A stretch of 32,984 nt of DNA, taken from assembly GCA_002842755.1 (NCBI GenBank), contig PHDU01000038.1:1-32984 (forward strand), written 5' to 3'. A program made the translations under genes and the position numbers. Shown one piece after another: positions 8,184-16,243 of the stretch (position 1 is its first letter; each line of letters begins with the position of its first letter). The notes under the pieces are model-generated. The model was given only the letters and a program-made list of their open reading frames with translations, made no database searches and was not told the origin of the DNA. The stretch is from Bacteroidetes bacterium HGW-Bacteroidetes-1 (lineage in GTDB: Bacteria; Bacteroidota; Bacteroidia; Bacteroidales; F082).

Positions 8184-11148
8184 ATTAGTCACCCAAAAAA
8201 CCATATTGAATGTTGTATTAAAGATGACAGGGTGTACTGTTTTTTATAGATTCTTGTTATCTTTTTTATTCGTCCTTCCCTTTATTGGAAATGGACAAAA
8301 CGATTCATTAATAACTAATAATTTTAATCCGGAATCGGTTGAAGATTATCTTTTTCTTTCCAAATCCTATATAAACCGTTCAGGTGAAAAAACATTACTC
8401 TTTAGCAATAAAGCTTTAGCCATGGCCAAAGAAAACCCCGTTGATAGCCTCCTTGCAAAAGCATATAAAAGTGTTGGCATTGCCACGTATTATTCAGGAG
8501 ACTATGAAATGGCAATTCTGTATTTTGATTCAGCATTGGTGTATTTTAAGCAAACTGAAAATTATCAGGAAATTGCAAACATTTACAATAATTTTGGAAT
8601 ATGCTATAGCGAACTGTCAGATTATCTGAAGGCTGTTGAATTTTATCGCGCCGCGCTTGATATGAATACAGAATTAAATAATCTAAGCAGTATTGGTCAT
8701 CTGAACAATAATTTGGGATCACTTTATTACGAGCTTATGGCTTACAATCAGGCAATGGATTATTTTCAAAAGGCACATAAGTGGGCATCCTTGGAACAAG
8801 ATAAACCTTTTATGCTTACTACATTGAACAATATTGGGCTAATTCAGCAGAGTTTATTCGATTATGAAAAGGCTCTTAATACTTTTTCTCAATGCATTCA
8901 ACTTGCCAATGAACTAAATGATGACCTAGGCTTGGCCAATTGTCAGCTGAATAAGGGAAATATTTATATTGAAAAGAAACTACCTGATAGTGCCTTTGCT
9001 AATTTTTTACCAGCATTGAAAACGTATGAAGATGCTGATGTTTCAACAGCTCTTGCATGGCTTGGTATTGGAAGAACGCACCAATTAAATGAAAATCACC
9101 GACAGGCACTTACTGCTTTTGAAAGGGCACTCCAAGATATTGAAATATTTACCAACCCTGCCCTGAAGATAGACATACTAAAGGAGTTATATTATACCTG
9201 GGAAAAATTAGGAAATATATCGAATGCCTATCAGGTTTTAAAAGAATATCATATAGTATTTGATACCGTAAAGTCGCTTTTTGATTCGGAGGCGGTAGCA
9301 AATTTGCAGGCAAAGTTTGATGTTGATAATAAATTGAAGGAAATATCAATCTTAAAAGAGGAAAAGGATGCACAGGAAAAATTGATTGTTGAACAGCAGA
9401 TTAAAAATTCCGTTAGTAGGGTTATGCTTCTTATTACCCTTGGTGTTGTGATTCTTTTATTTACTGGAATTCTTATTTATTACAGGGCTTCAATGCGCTA
9501 CAAAAAAATCAGTGCTGAACTTTCTTTACAAAATCGTTTACATGAAGAAGCAAGGGAAGCCCTTGCAAACTCAAACCAAGCATTGGCTGCACAGGAAGAA
9601 TTGTTAAGAACGCTTATCAATGCGACTCCCGATATAATAAGTTTTAAAGACGATAAAGGGCGCTGGCTCGAATCAAATGATGCCAATCTGGAGCTTTTTG
9701 GGCTCAATGATGTGGATTATAAGTTAAAAACCAATATTGAGCTGGCTGCTTTAAACCCTAAACAAGAAAAATCTTTACTCGATTGTGTTATAACTGACGA
9801 GATATGCTGGCAAAAAAATATGATTTCTATAGGTGATGAAGAAATAGTGAATATGGAGGGGGAGGTAAAAGTGTTTGATGTGATAAAGGTGCCTTTATAT
9901 TATGAAGATGGAAGCCGCAAAGGTCTTATCGTCCTTGGTCGCGATCTTACAATGAGAAAAAATGCTGAGAACAAACTCAATGCAGCTCTTCACAAAGCAG
10001 AGGAATCAGAACGTTTCAAAGCCGCGTTTTTATCTAATATGTCACATGAAATAAGAACTCCGTTAAACGCTGTTGTTGGTTTTAGTGACCTTCTCGATGA
10101 TGATGCCTTATCATTAGAAACACGTCGAAATTACATCAAATATATCCATGAGAGTGGAGATGCTCTCCTGTCGCTTATAGGTGATATCATCGATCTGTCT
10201 CTTATTGAGGCAGGTGAGTTGGCTTTGTATCCTGAACCTGTTCAATTGAATGATCTGTTTCAAAGCCTGTATGACCAGTTCTTAAATCTGGCAAATCTCA
10301 AAGATAAATCCAAGCTACATATTTTTTGCGCTATGCCAACAGATAGCGAGATTTATCTTGTTGACAAACAAAGAATTAAACAGATAATGATCAATCTTTT
10401 TGATAATGCATTGAAATATACCGATAAGGGTTCAATCGAAATTGGATTTTCGGTCATGAAGTATGAAGATAAAACTCCTGAAATTCGTCTTTTTGTAAAG
10501 GATTCAGGCATCGGAATCCCAGAAGAAAAACAACACCTGTTATTTAACCGGTTCACAAAGTTACACGATAATAAAAAGAAGCTCTACGCCGGAACCGGAC
10601 TCGGACTTAGCATTGTTAAGCAACTTGTTGTCTTAATGGGGGGTAATATTGAAGTCCTTTCTATAGAAAATTCAGGTACTGCAGTAACAATTACGCTTCC
10701 AGCTCATGCAGCAATTTTGCCAAAAAAACATGAGGAAAAAAGATTGGAACGATATACTTTTACCGGTAAAAAGTTTCTTGTTGTTGAAGACGTTGATTCC
10801 AATTATGATTTACTAAGAGTTATTCTTGAGTCATCGGGTGCCTATGTGCTTAGGGCATGCAATGGCATTGAAGCGGTCGAAATGAGTCGTGATAATCCTG
10901 ATTTTGATCTTATTTTGATGGATATTCAGCTTCCTGAGATGAATGGATATATAGCTACTGCGGAAATAAAGAAATTCAGGCCAGAAGTACCGATCATTGC
11001 TCAAACAGCTTTTGCTATGGCCAATGAAAAAGAGGCGTGTATTGAGGCTGGTTGTGATGGTTATATTGCCAAACCAATCAAAGCACATCTCTTGCTTCCG
11101 GTACTTTTTGAGATGTTAAGAAAACCTGAGGATTCAATCAATACTTAG
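8170..11148 (+). CDS. TPR-sensor hybrid histidine kinase with PAS and receiver domains
   Basis: This is a large signalling protein of 992 residues from the ATG at 8170. Domains in order: a signal-peptide-like hydrophobic segment (about 25-42), tetratricopeptide repeats over roughly 60-370, a membrane segment (about 418-438), a short coiled coil, a PAS domain (about 478-594), HisKA with the phospho-acceptor His626 in SHEIRTP, a HATPase with the N box (Asn746) and G boxes DSGIGIP and GTGLGLSI, and a C-terminal receiver with phospho-acceptor Asp918 and conserved Lys968. The TPR part should lie in the periplasm. All catalytic residues are present. No separate DNA-binding regulator is nearby, so output must go elsewhere or be phosphorelay. 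A further start at 8224 would put the signal peptide at the very N-terminus. The longer frame back to 8113 is unlikely because it overlaps the nuclease gene by 71 bases. Confidence 0.93.
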   Translation: MKKTKLVTQKTILNVVLKMTGCTVFYRFLLSFLFVLPFIGNGQNDSLITNNFNPESVEDYLFLSKSYINRSGEKTLLFSNKALAMAKENPVDSLLAKAYKSVGIATYYSGDYEMAILYFDSALVYFKQTENYQEIANIYNNFGICYSELSDYLKAVEFYRAALDMNTELNNLSSIGHLNNNLGSLYYELMAYNQAMDYFQKAHKWASLEQDKPFMLTTLNNIGLIQQSLFDYEKALNTFSQCIQLANELNDDLGLANCQLNKGNIYIEKKLPDSAFANFLPALKTYEDADVSTALAWLGIGRTHQLNENHRQALTAFERALQDIEIFTNPALKIDILKELYYTWEKLGNISNAYQVLKEYHIVFDTVKSLFDSEAVANLQAKFDVDNKLKEISILKEEKDAQEKLIVEQQIKNSVSRVMLLITLGVVILLFTGILIYYRASMRYKKISAELSLQNRLHEEAREALANSNQALAAQEELLRTLINATPDIISFKDDKGRWLESNDANLELFGLNDVDYKLKTNIELAALNPKQEKSLLDCVITDEICWQKNMISIGDEEIVNMEGEVKVFDVIKVPLYYEDGSRKGLIVLGRDLTMRKNAENKLNAALHKAEESERFKAAFLSNMSHEIRTPLNAVVGFSDLLDDDALSLETRRNYIKYIHESGDALLSLIGDIIDLSLIEAGELALYPEPVQLNDLFQSLYDQFLNLANLKDKSKLHIFCAMPTDSEIYLVDKQRIKQIMINLFDNALKYTDKGSIEIGFSVMKYEDKTPEIRLFVKDSGIGIPEEKQHLLFNRFTKLHDNKKKLYAGTGLGLSIVKQLVVLMGGNIEVLSIENSGTAVTITLPAHAAILPKKHEEKRLERYTFTGKKFLVVEDVDSNYDLLRVILESSGAYVLRACNGIEAVEMSRDNPDFDLILMDIQLPEMNGYIATAEIKKFRPEVPIIAQTAFAMANEKEACIEAGCDGYIAKPIKAHLLLPVLFEMLRKPEDSINT

Positions 11149-11354
11149 ATCAGCATTTTAAAATAGGATAGTAAAAGTGCTCTGAAAAATTAATTTCATT
11201 TTGTTGATACTGTTTGAAAGGATGAATCCTATGGTTTGTTGCTTATTATTTGAAGAACCCAAAATCATTGCTTCAATTTGCCATCATCTTAATTGAATAA
11301 ATTATTTTTGTAGAAAATTGAAAAAAACTAACATCATAGCAAGATTCATTCAAG

Positions 11355-11382
11355 TTGTTTATTGAAAAAAACTTTACATTTG
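11355..11382 (+). promoter_or_regulatory. Bacteroidota-type promoter of the pilin-like/DUF3822/rsmD operon
   Basis: TACATTTG at 11375-11382 is a perfect -7 match and TTG at 11355-11357 lies 17 bases upstream. Transcription would start near 11389, about 16 bases before the ATG at 11405. A second -7-like box, TATTTTTG, lies at 11303-11310. The remaining part of the 256-base gap after the kinase gene shows no gene. Confidence 0.6.
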
Positions 11383-11404
11383 CACATGAATAAAAACCAA
11401 TGAT

Positions 11405-12004
11405 ATGAAAAGTACCATCATCAAATTAGTTCTTTTTGCGGTCATCATTTTCCTTGGATACATGGTGTATCAGAGCATTATGCAGCCGATGGATTTCCTG
11501 AAGGAAAAAAAACACCGAGAAGTGGAAGTTGTTCAACGTTTAAAAGATATTCGTAATATCCAGTCGTATTACAAAAATGCAAAAGGGAGCTATACGGGCA
11601 GCTTTGATTCATTGATTAGTTTTCTCAAAGTGGGCGAGATACCTGTCGTGAGTGTAATACCTGATCCTACGGACACTACATTTACGCGCACCATTTCCGA
11701 CACTTTAGGGTATGTTAAGGTTAGTGACTCTCTGTTTAAAGCAAGAAGAAATTTCGTCATCAATGATTTGAGATTTATTCCATATTCTGAGGGAGCTCAA
11801 TTTGAAATGGGTGCAGGTGAAATGGATCGTGGGGGTGTTAAAGTTAGTGTTTTTGAAGCCAAGGCACCTTTTAAAGTATACCTCAAAGGGATGGATTCTC
11901 AACGAATTATGAACCTTGTAGCCAGTGAAGAGGCTATTGAAAGATTTCCCGGGTTAAAAGTAGGATCATTGACAGAGCCATCCACCGATGGCAATTGGGA
12001 GTAA
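11405..12004 (+). CDS. Membrane-anchored protein, possibly pseudopilin-like
   Basis: I do not recognise a characterised family for this 199-residue protein. It has an N-terminal hydrophobic helix (about residues 5-23) and then a charged helix running into RLKDIRNIQSYYKNAKGSYT (residues 45-64). A long helix that starts in the membrane and ends in a YY..KG.Y..S.D.L pattern is characteristic of type II/IV pseudopilins such as GspG, so the fold may be related, but there is no prepilin peptidase site (G|FxxxE). The C-terminal 120 residues look beta-rich. It opens an apparent operon with DUF3822 and rsmD, and a good promoter lies directly upstream. Confidence 0.75.
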   Translation: MKSTIIKLVLFAVIIFLGYMVYQSIMQPMDFLKEKKHREVEVVQRLKDIRNIQSYYKNAKGSYTGSFDSLISFLKVGEIPVVSVIPDPTDTTFTRTISDTLGYVKVSDSLFKARRNFVINDLRFIPYSEGAQFEMGAGEMDRGGVKVSVFEAKAPFKVYLKGMDSQRIMNLVASEEAIERFPGLKVGSLTEPSTDGNWE

Positions 12005-12014
12005 CAAAATCGTT

Positions 12015-12887
12015 ATGTTAGCCTCAGTTAGACCTCAAATAAGTCGTTTCGATAAGGCTTTCAAAGAAGATTATTCAAGAAATTATCATCTTACCATCCG
12101 GCTTTCTCCGGATGGTTTTTATTTGGTGGTCTTTTCCCCTGAAAAACATCGCTATCTGGGGTTAGAAACCTATCAGTTTAAAAAAATAGATGAAGAAGTG
12201 AAGCTTGCGGCTGCCCTTGATGAAATTATAATGTTCCGTCAATGGATTGCCTATCCGTTTCACTCTGTTTTGGTAATTGTTGATCATATTTACAATACCA
12301 TCGTTCCCTCACCTTTGTATGAAGAGAAAGAGAAAGGAACCTATCTGGCTTTTAATCAACAATATCGTGATAATTCTCGCATCAATTCAGATCATCTTAA
12401 AACTTCTGATGCCTATAATGTCTATTATTTATCCAATTCTTTGGTTGAGAAAATAAAGGATTTGTGGGCCAATGCTCACATTGTTCATCTGCAATCAGTT
12501 TTACTTGAGAGCTTGCTTATCACCAACCGAAATAAACCTACACTTAATACCCTGTTTGTTCATGTGCGTGATGAAAGTTTTGACATGGTTGTGCTAAAAG
12601 ACGAGAAGCTTCAGTTCTCCAATAATTTTCGGTTCAATACACCTGAGGATTTTATTTACTTTATTCTTTTTGCTATGGATCAACTTCGGTTGAATCCGGA
12701 GAGTGCTCAACTCATTTTTTCAGGAAATATTGACAAAGGCTCTGCAATGTATGAAATTTCATATAAGTACATAAGAAACATTAGTTTTGCTGGACGAAAC
12801 AATGCCTTTGAGTACAGCTATATGCTAGAGGAATTGCCTGTTCATAAGTATTTCATTCTGTATAATGCTTTACAATGCGAATTATAA
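12015..12887 (+). CDS. DUF3822 family protein
   Basis: The protein fits DUF3822, a family of about 250-300 residues almost confined to Bacteroidota and, as I recall it, related to the actin-like ATPase fold. Visible features are a strand-rich N-terminal half (HLTIRLSPDGFYLVVFSP, about residues 23-40) and a second half with FVHVRDESFDMVVLKD, the paired-domain arrangement expected for that fold. I see no convincing phosphate-loop signature. I prefer the ATG at 12015, ten bases after the preceding stop. An ATG at 11988 would add nine residues and overlap the upstream gene by 17 bases. The 3' end overlaps rsmD by 13 bases, so the three genes are very likely co-translated. Its function is not established. 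Confidence 0.8.
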   Translation: MLASVRPQISRFDKAFKEDYSRNYHLTIRLSPDGFYLVVFSPEKHRYLGLETYQFKKIDEEVKLAAALDEIIMFRQWIAYPFHSVLVIVDHIYNTIVPSPLYEEKEKGTYLAFNQQYRDNSRINSDHLKTSDAYNVYYLSNSLVEKIKDLWANAHIVHLQSVLLESLLITNRNKPTLNTLFVHVRDESFDMVVLKDEKLQFSNNFRFNTPEDFIYFILFAMDQLRLNPESAQLIFSGNIDKGSAMYEISYKYIRNISFAGRNNAFEYSYMLEELPVHKYFILYNALQCEL

Positions 12888-13435
12888 AAGGAAAGTTTCA
12901 ACGTCGTTTGATTCATGTTCCGGCAGGCTTGCCTGTGCGGCCAACTACTGATCTGGCAAAAGAAAGCCTTTTCAATATTCTTAATAACAGAATTGATTTT
13001 GATAACCTTCGTGCTATCGATCTTTTTGCCGGATCAGGCAATATATCCTATGAATTGATTTCACGTGGATGCGCTCAGGTTATTGCTGTGGATCACACGC
13101 TGAAATGTATCCATTTTATATCTCAAACAGCTCAACTCCTAAACATGGAGAATCTCCAAACTGTTCGCTCAGATGTGTTTAGGTACTTATCGATGCAGAA
13201 ATTGCCTTATGACTTGATTTTTGCAGATCCGCCTTATGATTTACCAGAGGAGGATTACCATGCGCTTGTGACGCTCATTTTTGAAAAAAATCTTTTGAAA
13301 GAAGAAGGAAATCTAATCATTGAGCACTCAAAAGGAGTTGATTTTTCGACGCACGCCCGTTTTCTGGAATCCCGTCGGTATGGCAAAGTTCACTTCAGTT
13401 TTTTTACTTTAAATAATTCTTTAGAATCTGAATAA
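12875..13435 (+). CDS. rsmD: 16S rRNA (guanine(966)-N(2))-methyltransferase
   Basis: RsmD transfers a methyl group from S-adenosylmethionine to N2 of G966 in 16S rRNA during assembly of the small subunit. The 186-residue length is right for the family. The SAM-binding motif DLFAGSG lies at residues 49-55, and the catalytic motif DPPY, used by N2-guanine and N6-adenine methylases, at 118-121. The N-terminal RIIKGKFQRR and the RPTTDLAKESLFNIL segment (residues 22-36) are characteristic. The start overlaps the end of DUF3822 by 13 bases. A bidirectional terminator follows immediately after the stop. Confidence 0.95.
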   Translation: MRIIKGKFQRRLIHVPAGLPVRPTTDLAKESLFNILNNRIDFDNLRAIDLFAGSGNISYELISRGCAQVIAVDHTLKCIHFISQTAQLLNMENLQTVRSDVFRYLSMQKLPYDLIFADPPYDLPEEDYHALVTLIFEKNLLKEEGNLIIEHSKGVDFSTHARFLESRRYGKVHFSFFTLNNSLESE

Positions 13436-13460
13436 AAAAACCGGCTTTAGAGCCGGTTTA
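13434..13460. terminator. Bidirectional terminator between rsmD and the DUF2795 gene
   Basis: A GC-rich stem, CCGGCT (13441-13446) with AGCCGG (13451-13456), is extended by A-T pairs and has a TTAG loop. It is flanked by a run of A on the left and T on the right. The two convergent genes end at 13435 and 13465, so one hairpin can stop both. Confidence 0.8.
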
Positions 13461-13464
13461 TCTA

Positions 13465-13686
13465 TTAATATTCATCTTCGTGAAAGAAGAAATCGTCTTT
13501 CGTAGGATAGTCAGGCCAAATATCTTCGATGCGATCGTAAATTTCGCCTTCATCTTCCATTTCCTGCAGGTTTTCAACTACTTCCTGTGGTGCTCCAGTT
13601 CGCACTGCCCATTCCAACAACTCATCTTTTGTTGCTGGCCAGGGTGCGTCTTCAAGTTTCGAGGCTAACTCTAATGTCCAGTACAT
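13465..13686 (-). CDS. DUF2795 family small acidic protein
   Basis: This 73-residue protein starts MYWTLELASKLEDAPWPATK and has WAVRTGAPQEVVENLQEM (about residues 26-43). This is the Bacteroidota form of DUF2795, a small helical domain. It is strongly acidic toward the C-terminus, where DDFFFHEDEY ends the chain. No catalytic residues or cysteines are visible. Its role is unknown; acidity and size would suit a protein-binding or nucleic-acid-mimic role, but that is only inference. It has its own well-formed promoter and a terminator, so it is probably a single-gene transcript. Confidence 0.88.
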   Translation of the reverse strand: MYWTLELASKLEDAPWPATKDELLEWAVRTGAPQEVVENLQEMEDEGEIYDRIEDIWPDYPTKDDFFFHEDEY

Positions 13687-13714
13687 CGTTATAGGGTGTT
13701 AATAAAAATTTTTG

Positions 13715-13744
13715 CAAAAGTAGTATATTTTATCTCGAAGTCAA
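13715..13744 (-). promoter_or_regulatory. Promoter of the DUF2795 gene
   Basis: On the minus strand a TTG (13744-13742) is followed after exactly 19 bases by TACTTTTG (13722-13715), matching both the -33 and -7 elements of Bacteroidota promoters. The start codon is at 13686, giving a leader of about 20 bases. Confidence 0.65.
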
Positions 13745-13777
13745 GTAAAAAGAAATATTTTACAATACGGCTTATTT

Positions 13778-14326
13778 TCAAGGCTTCCAGAGCACTTCAG
13801 GACTCTTAGTAACCATTGAGTAGTATCTTCCAAGAACAAAAAAGTAATCAGAAAGCCTATTCAGATACTTCAAATCAATTTCAGACACATGAAATCTCTC
13901 ATGGAGTCGTGTACTTATGCGTTCTGCCCTTCTACAAACTGTTCGCGCAATATGACAATAGGATACAACAATGTGACCTCCTGGCAGAATAAAATTTGTT
14001 AACTCTGGTAAAAGCTCGTTCATGGCATCCATTTCATGCTCGAGAAATTCAACATCCTTTTCATTTAATTGAGGCATCATTCTGGTGAGTACGCCTTCAG
14101 AATCCTCTGCAAGATGAGACTCAAGCCGAAATAGCTTTTCCTGTATCTCTAAAAGAATTTTCCTTTTAGGATCACTTACTTCAATATGATCGCGGATAAG
14201 ACCTACAAATGCATTAAGCTCGTCAACAGTGCCGTAAGCTTCAATGCGATCATGGTATTTTGGAACCCGGGTGCCACCAATCAAAGAGGTTTTCCCACTA
14301 TCACCCGTTTTGGTATATATTTTCAT
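13778..14326 (-). CDS. PduO-type cob(I)alamin adenosyltransferase
   Basis: The enzyme moves the adenosyl group of ATP to cob(I)alamin (or cobyrinate diamide) to make adenosylcobalamin, needed for example by methylmalonyl-CoA mutase. The 182-residue protein begins KIYTKTGDSGKTSL, the ATP-binding N-terminal motif of the PduO family, and has YGTVDELNAFVGL (about residues 31-43) and the helix RTVCRRAER, all conserved in the family. The C-terminal NRLSDYFFVLGRY is also typical. No cobalamin riboswitch is visible in the 153 bases upstream (14327-14479), which appear otherwise empty. No other corrinoid gene is nearby, so this is probably a salvage or maintenance copy. Confidence 0.93.
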   Translation of the reverse strand: MKIYTKTGDSGKTSLIGGTRVPKYHDRIEAYGTVDELNAFVGLIRDHIEVSDPKRKILLEIQEKLFRLESHLAEDSEGVLTRMMPQLNEKDVEFLEHEMDAMNELLPELTNFILPGGHIVVSYCHIARTVCRRAERISTRLHERFHVSEIDLKYLNRLSDYFFVLGRYYSMVTKSPEVLWKP

Positions 14327-14479
14327 AATAAAACTGTAATTTAACCAAAGCTTTTAACAAAACAAGGTTGAAAATGTTTATATATTTTCGTTAAACATTA
14401 TGAGGGCTGTTTTGATCTAAATCTTTTCTGTTAATCAAAAAGCTAATTTATCACCTTAATACTTACAATAGGAGTGAAT

Positions 14480-15199
14480 TTAAACACTCGCTGGATCAAT
14501 GGTATGAATTTTTTTATTGATTTCATCCGATTCAATCAATCCATCTTTTAGTCGAATTATGCGATGGGCATGTTTGGCTATTTCTTCTTCATGTGTAACA
14601 ACGATAATGGTGTTGCCGGCTTGGTGTATTTCATGGAGCAATCCCATAATTTCAATGGATGTTTTTGAATCCAGATTTCCGGTAGGTTCATCGGCCAGAA
14701 GGATGGATGGGTTGTTTACCAGTGCTCTTGCAATTGCAACTCTTTGTCTTTGTCCACCCGAAAGTTCATTGGGCTTATGCTTAATCCTGTCGGTAAGTTG
14801 AACATTTGCAAGTACCTTTTCAGCCATTTCAACACGTTTAATTTTACCAATTCCAGAATAAACAAGTGGAAGCATCACGTTTTCAAGTGCGGTAGAACGG
14901 GGAAGCAGATTAAATGTCTGAAAAATAAAACCAATCTCTTTGTTTCTGATTTCAGCTAATTGATTGTCATTCATTGCGCTTACATCCTTGCCGTTAAGAT
15001 TGTAGCTTCCAGCAGTAGGAGTGTCAAGACAACCCAGAATGTTCATCAAGGTTGATTTGCCCGATCCTGACGGCCCCATAAGAGCAACGTATTCATTGCG
15101 ATGTATAACAAGATCGATCGTGCGTAGTGCTTTTACAATTTCAGAGCCAACTTTATAATGACGAGAAATATCTTTTAACCTAATAACCTCTTTATCCAT
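14480..15199 (-). CDS. ABC transporter ATP-binding protein, MacB/LolD-like
   Basis: This is the cytoplasmic ATPase of an exporter-type ABC system. From the ATG at 15199 it is 239 residues long. It has Walker A GPSGSGKS (42-49), Q-loop Gln94, signature LSGGQ (146-150), Walker B ILLADE (166-171), D-loop NLDS and switch His203, so it should be active. The subfamily is the MacB/LolD/FtsE-like group that pairs with FtsX-type permeases for lipoprotein or macrolide/peptide transport. No permease gene lies next to it, so its partner must be elsewhere. A TTG at 15220 would add seven residues but is a poor start. It follows the methyltransferase gene by 26 bases, which suggests co-transcription. Confidence 0.93.
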   Translation of the reverse strand: MDKEVIRLKDISRHYKVGSEIVKALRTIDLVIHRNEYVALMGPSGSGKSTLMNILGCLDTPTAGSYNLNGKDVSAMNDNQLAEIRNKEIGFIFQTFNLLPRSTALENVMLPLVYSGIGKIKRVEMAEKVLANVQLTDRIKHKPNELSGGQRQRVAIARALVNNPSILLADEPTGNLDSKTSIEIMGLLHEIHQAGNTIIVVTHEEEIAKHAHRIIRLKDGLIESDEINKKIHTIDPASV

Positions 15200-15225
15200 A
15201 ATTATTTTTTTATGCAGCAAAGTTA

Positions 15226-16020
15226 TTACATAGTTAATATAAAATGCTGCTTTTCTATTCCCTTTCTGAAAAAAATAATCCCAAACTGAAAAACATCAAT
15301 ACTTAGGCTTACTTCATCTGTTGATTTGATTATTTTCCATGCTTCCTCCATTTCTTTAGACCAGTGTATATCATCAAAAATAAAAATACTTTCTGGAGTA
15401 GCTTTTGTAAGACATTGTTGGAAATAATTTAAGGTGGCCAGCTTTCTGTGATTCCCATCAAAAAATACAAGGTCTAACTTTTCAAAACCTTGGAGCGTTT
15501 TTAAAAGCACATTATTAAAGTCTCCTAAAACCATATCGATATTTTCAAGTTTATGGAGATCAAAACTGCTTTGCGCTACAGTGGCAATGGAAGAACACCC
15601 CTCAATGGTTATAATTTTTGACTGTGGATTACCCAGAGCAAGACTAATTGTACTAAATCCAGTTGAGGTGCCAAATTCAAGTATGGTTGTTGGGTTAAAA
15701 TGCTTTACGATCCTATAAAGCAAGTAGTTGTATTTAATAGGGTGACTTCTTTTTTTTGCAAGCTCGCAAACTCTGGCTCGATAGGTGGAAAAAGCTTTTC
15801 CTCCTGCTGCTGCTCCAAAATCGACAGTTTCAATCAGATTGCGATTTTTAAAAGTATTTCGAAGTACCTTGTTTATGACGCTATAATCCTTATATTTTTT
15901 TTTGTCTGACAGTACATTCGTAGCAAATTCAAATACAAATGGGGAATGGATTCCATGTGGACTTTTTCGTTTTCTTAAATAGCTTAAATAACTTAGTGCA
16001 GGATAAAGACTTTTTAGCAT
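15226..16020 (-). CDS. Class I SAM-dependent methyltransferase
   Basis: The 264-residue protein has a Rossmann methyltransferase core: motif [12 protein letters not shown] at 113-123, an acidic end to strand 2 (IITIEGC, Glu140), LVFFDGNH after strand 4, and IFIFDDIHW after strand 5. This arrangement resembles catechol/caffeoyl-type O-methyltransferases, in which the DG.H and DD motifs bind metal, but the substrate cannot be told. The N-terminal 100 residues carry [13 protein letters not shown] (20-32), a pattern I associate with a conserved Bacteroidota group. The ATG at 16020 is the natural start. It probably leads a two-gene unit with the downstream ABC ATPase. The 223 bases upstream hold only a short palindrome at 16051-16065. 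Confidence 0.85.
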   Translation of the reverse strand: MLKSLYPALSYLSYLRKRKSPHGIHSPFVFEFATNVLSDKKKYKDYSVINKVLRNTFKNRNLIETVDFGAAAGGKAFSTYRARVCELAKKRSHPIKYNYLLYRIVKHFNPTTILEFGTSTGFSTISLALGNPQSKIITIEGCSSIATVAQSSFDLHKLENIDMVLGDFNNVLLKTLQGFEKLDLVFFDGNHRKLATLNYFQQCLTKATPESIFIFDDIHWSKEMEEAWKIIKSTDEVSLSIDVFQFGIIFFRKGIEKQHFILTM

Positions 16021-16243
16021 GTTTTATTAAAAATGTTTTTTAGAAAAATGACACTTTGCAAGTGTTATCATATAAATGGGATAGTTTTTAATTTGGTTCT
16101 ATTAGATTATCAAAAATCATGCCTGTAGTATAAAAGCATAAATTCGATTTCTATATATAATCCATTAATGGTCGGTTTATTTGGTGCAAAAATGAATAGC
16201 GATGAAGTGAATCTTTAATAGAGAAAGGAATTTTTAAGCAGGA

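Noticed and set aside
14327-14479. A cobalamin riboswitch before the adenosyltransferase
   Set aside because: The 153 bases are AT-rich and show neither a B12 box nor the multi-stem arrangement.
14472-14489. GAGTG...CACTC repeat at the end of the ABC ATPase gene as a terminator
   Set aside because: The five-base stem overlaps the stop codon and has no T run.
14480-15199. The ABC ATPase as GldA
   Set aside because: Its sequence resembles the MacB/LolD group, and it lies 14 kb from gldFG beside a methyltransferase.
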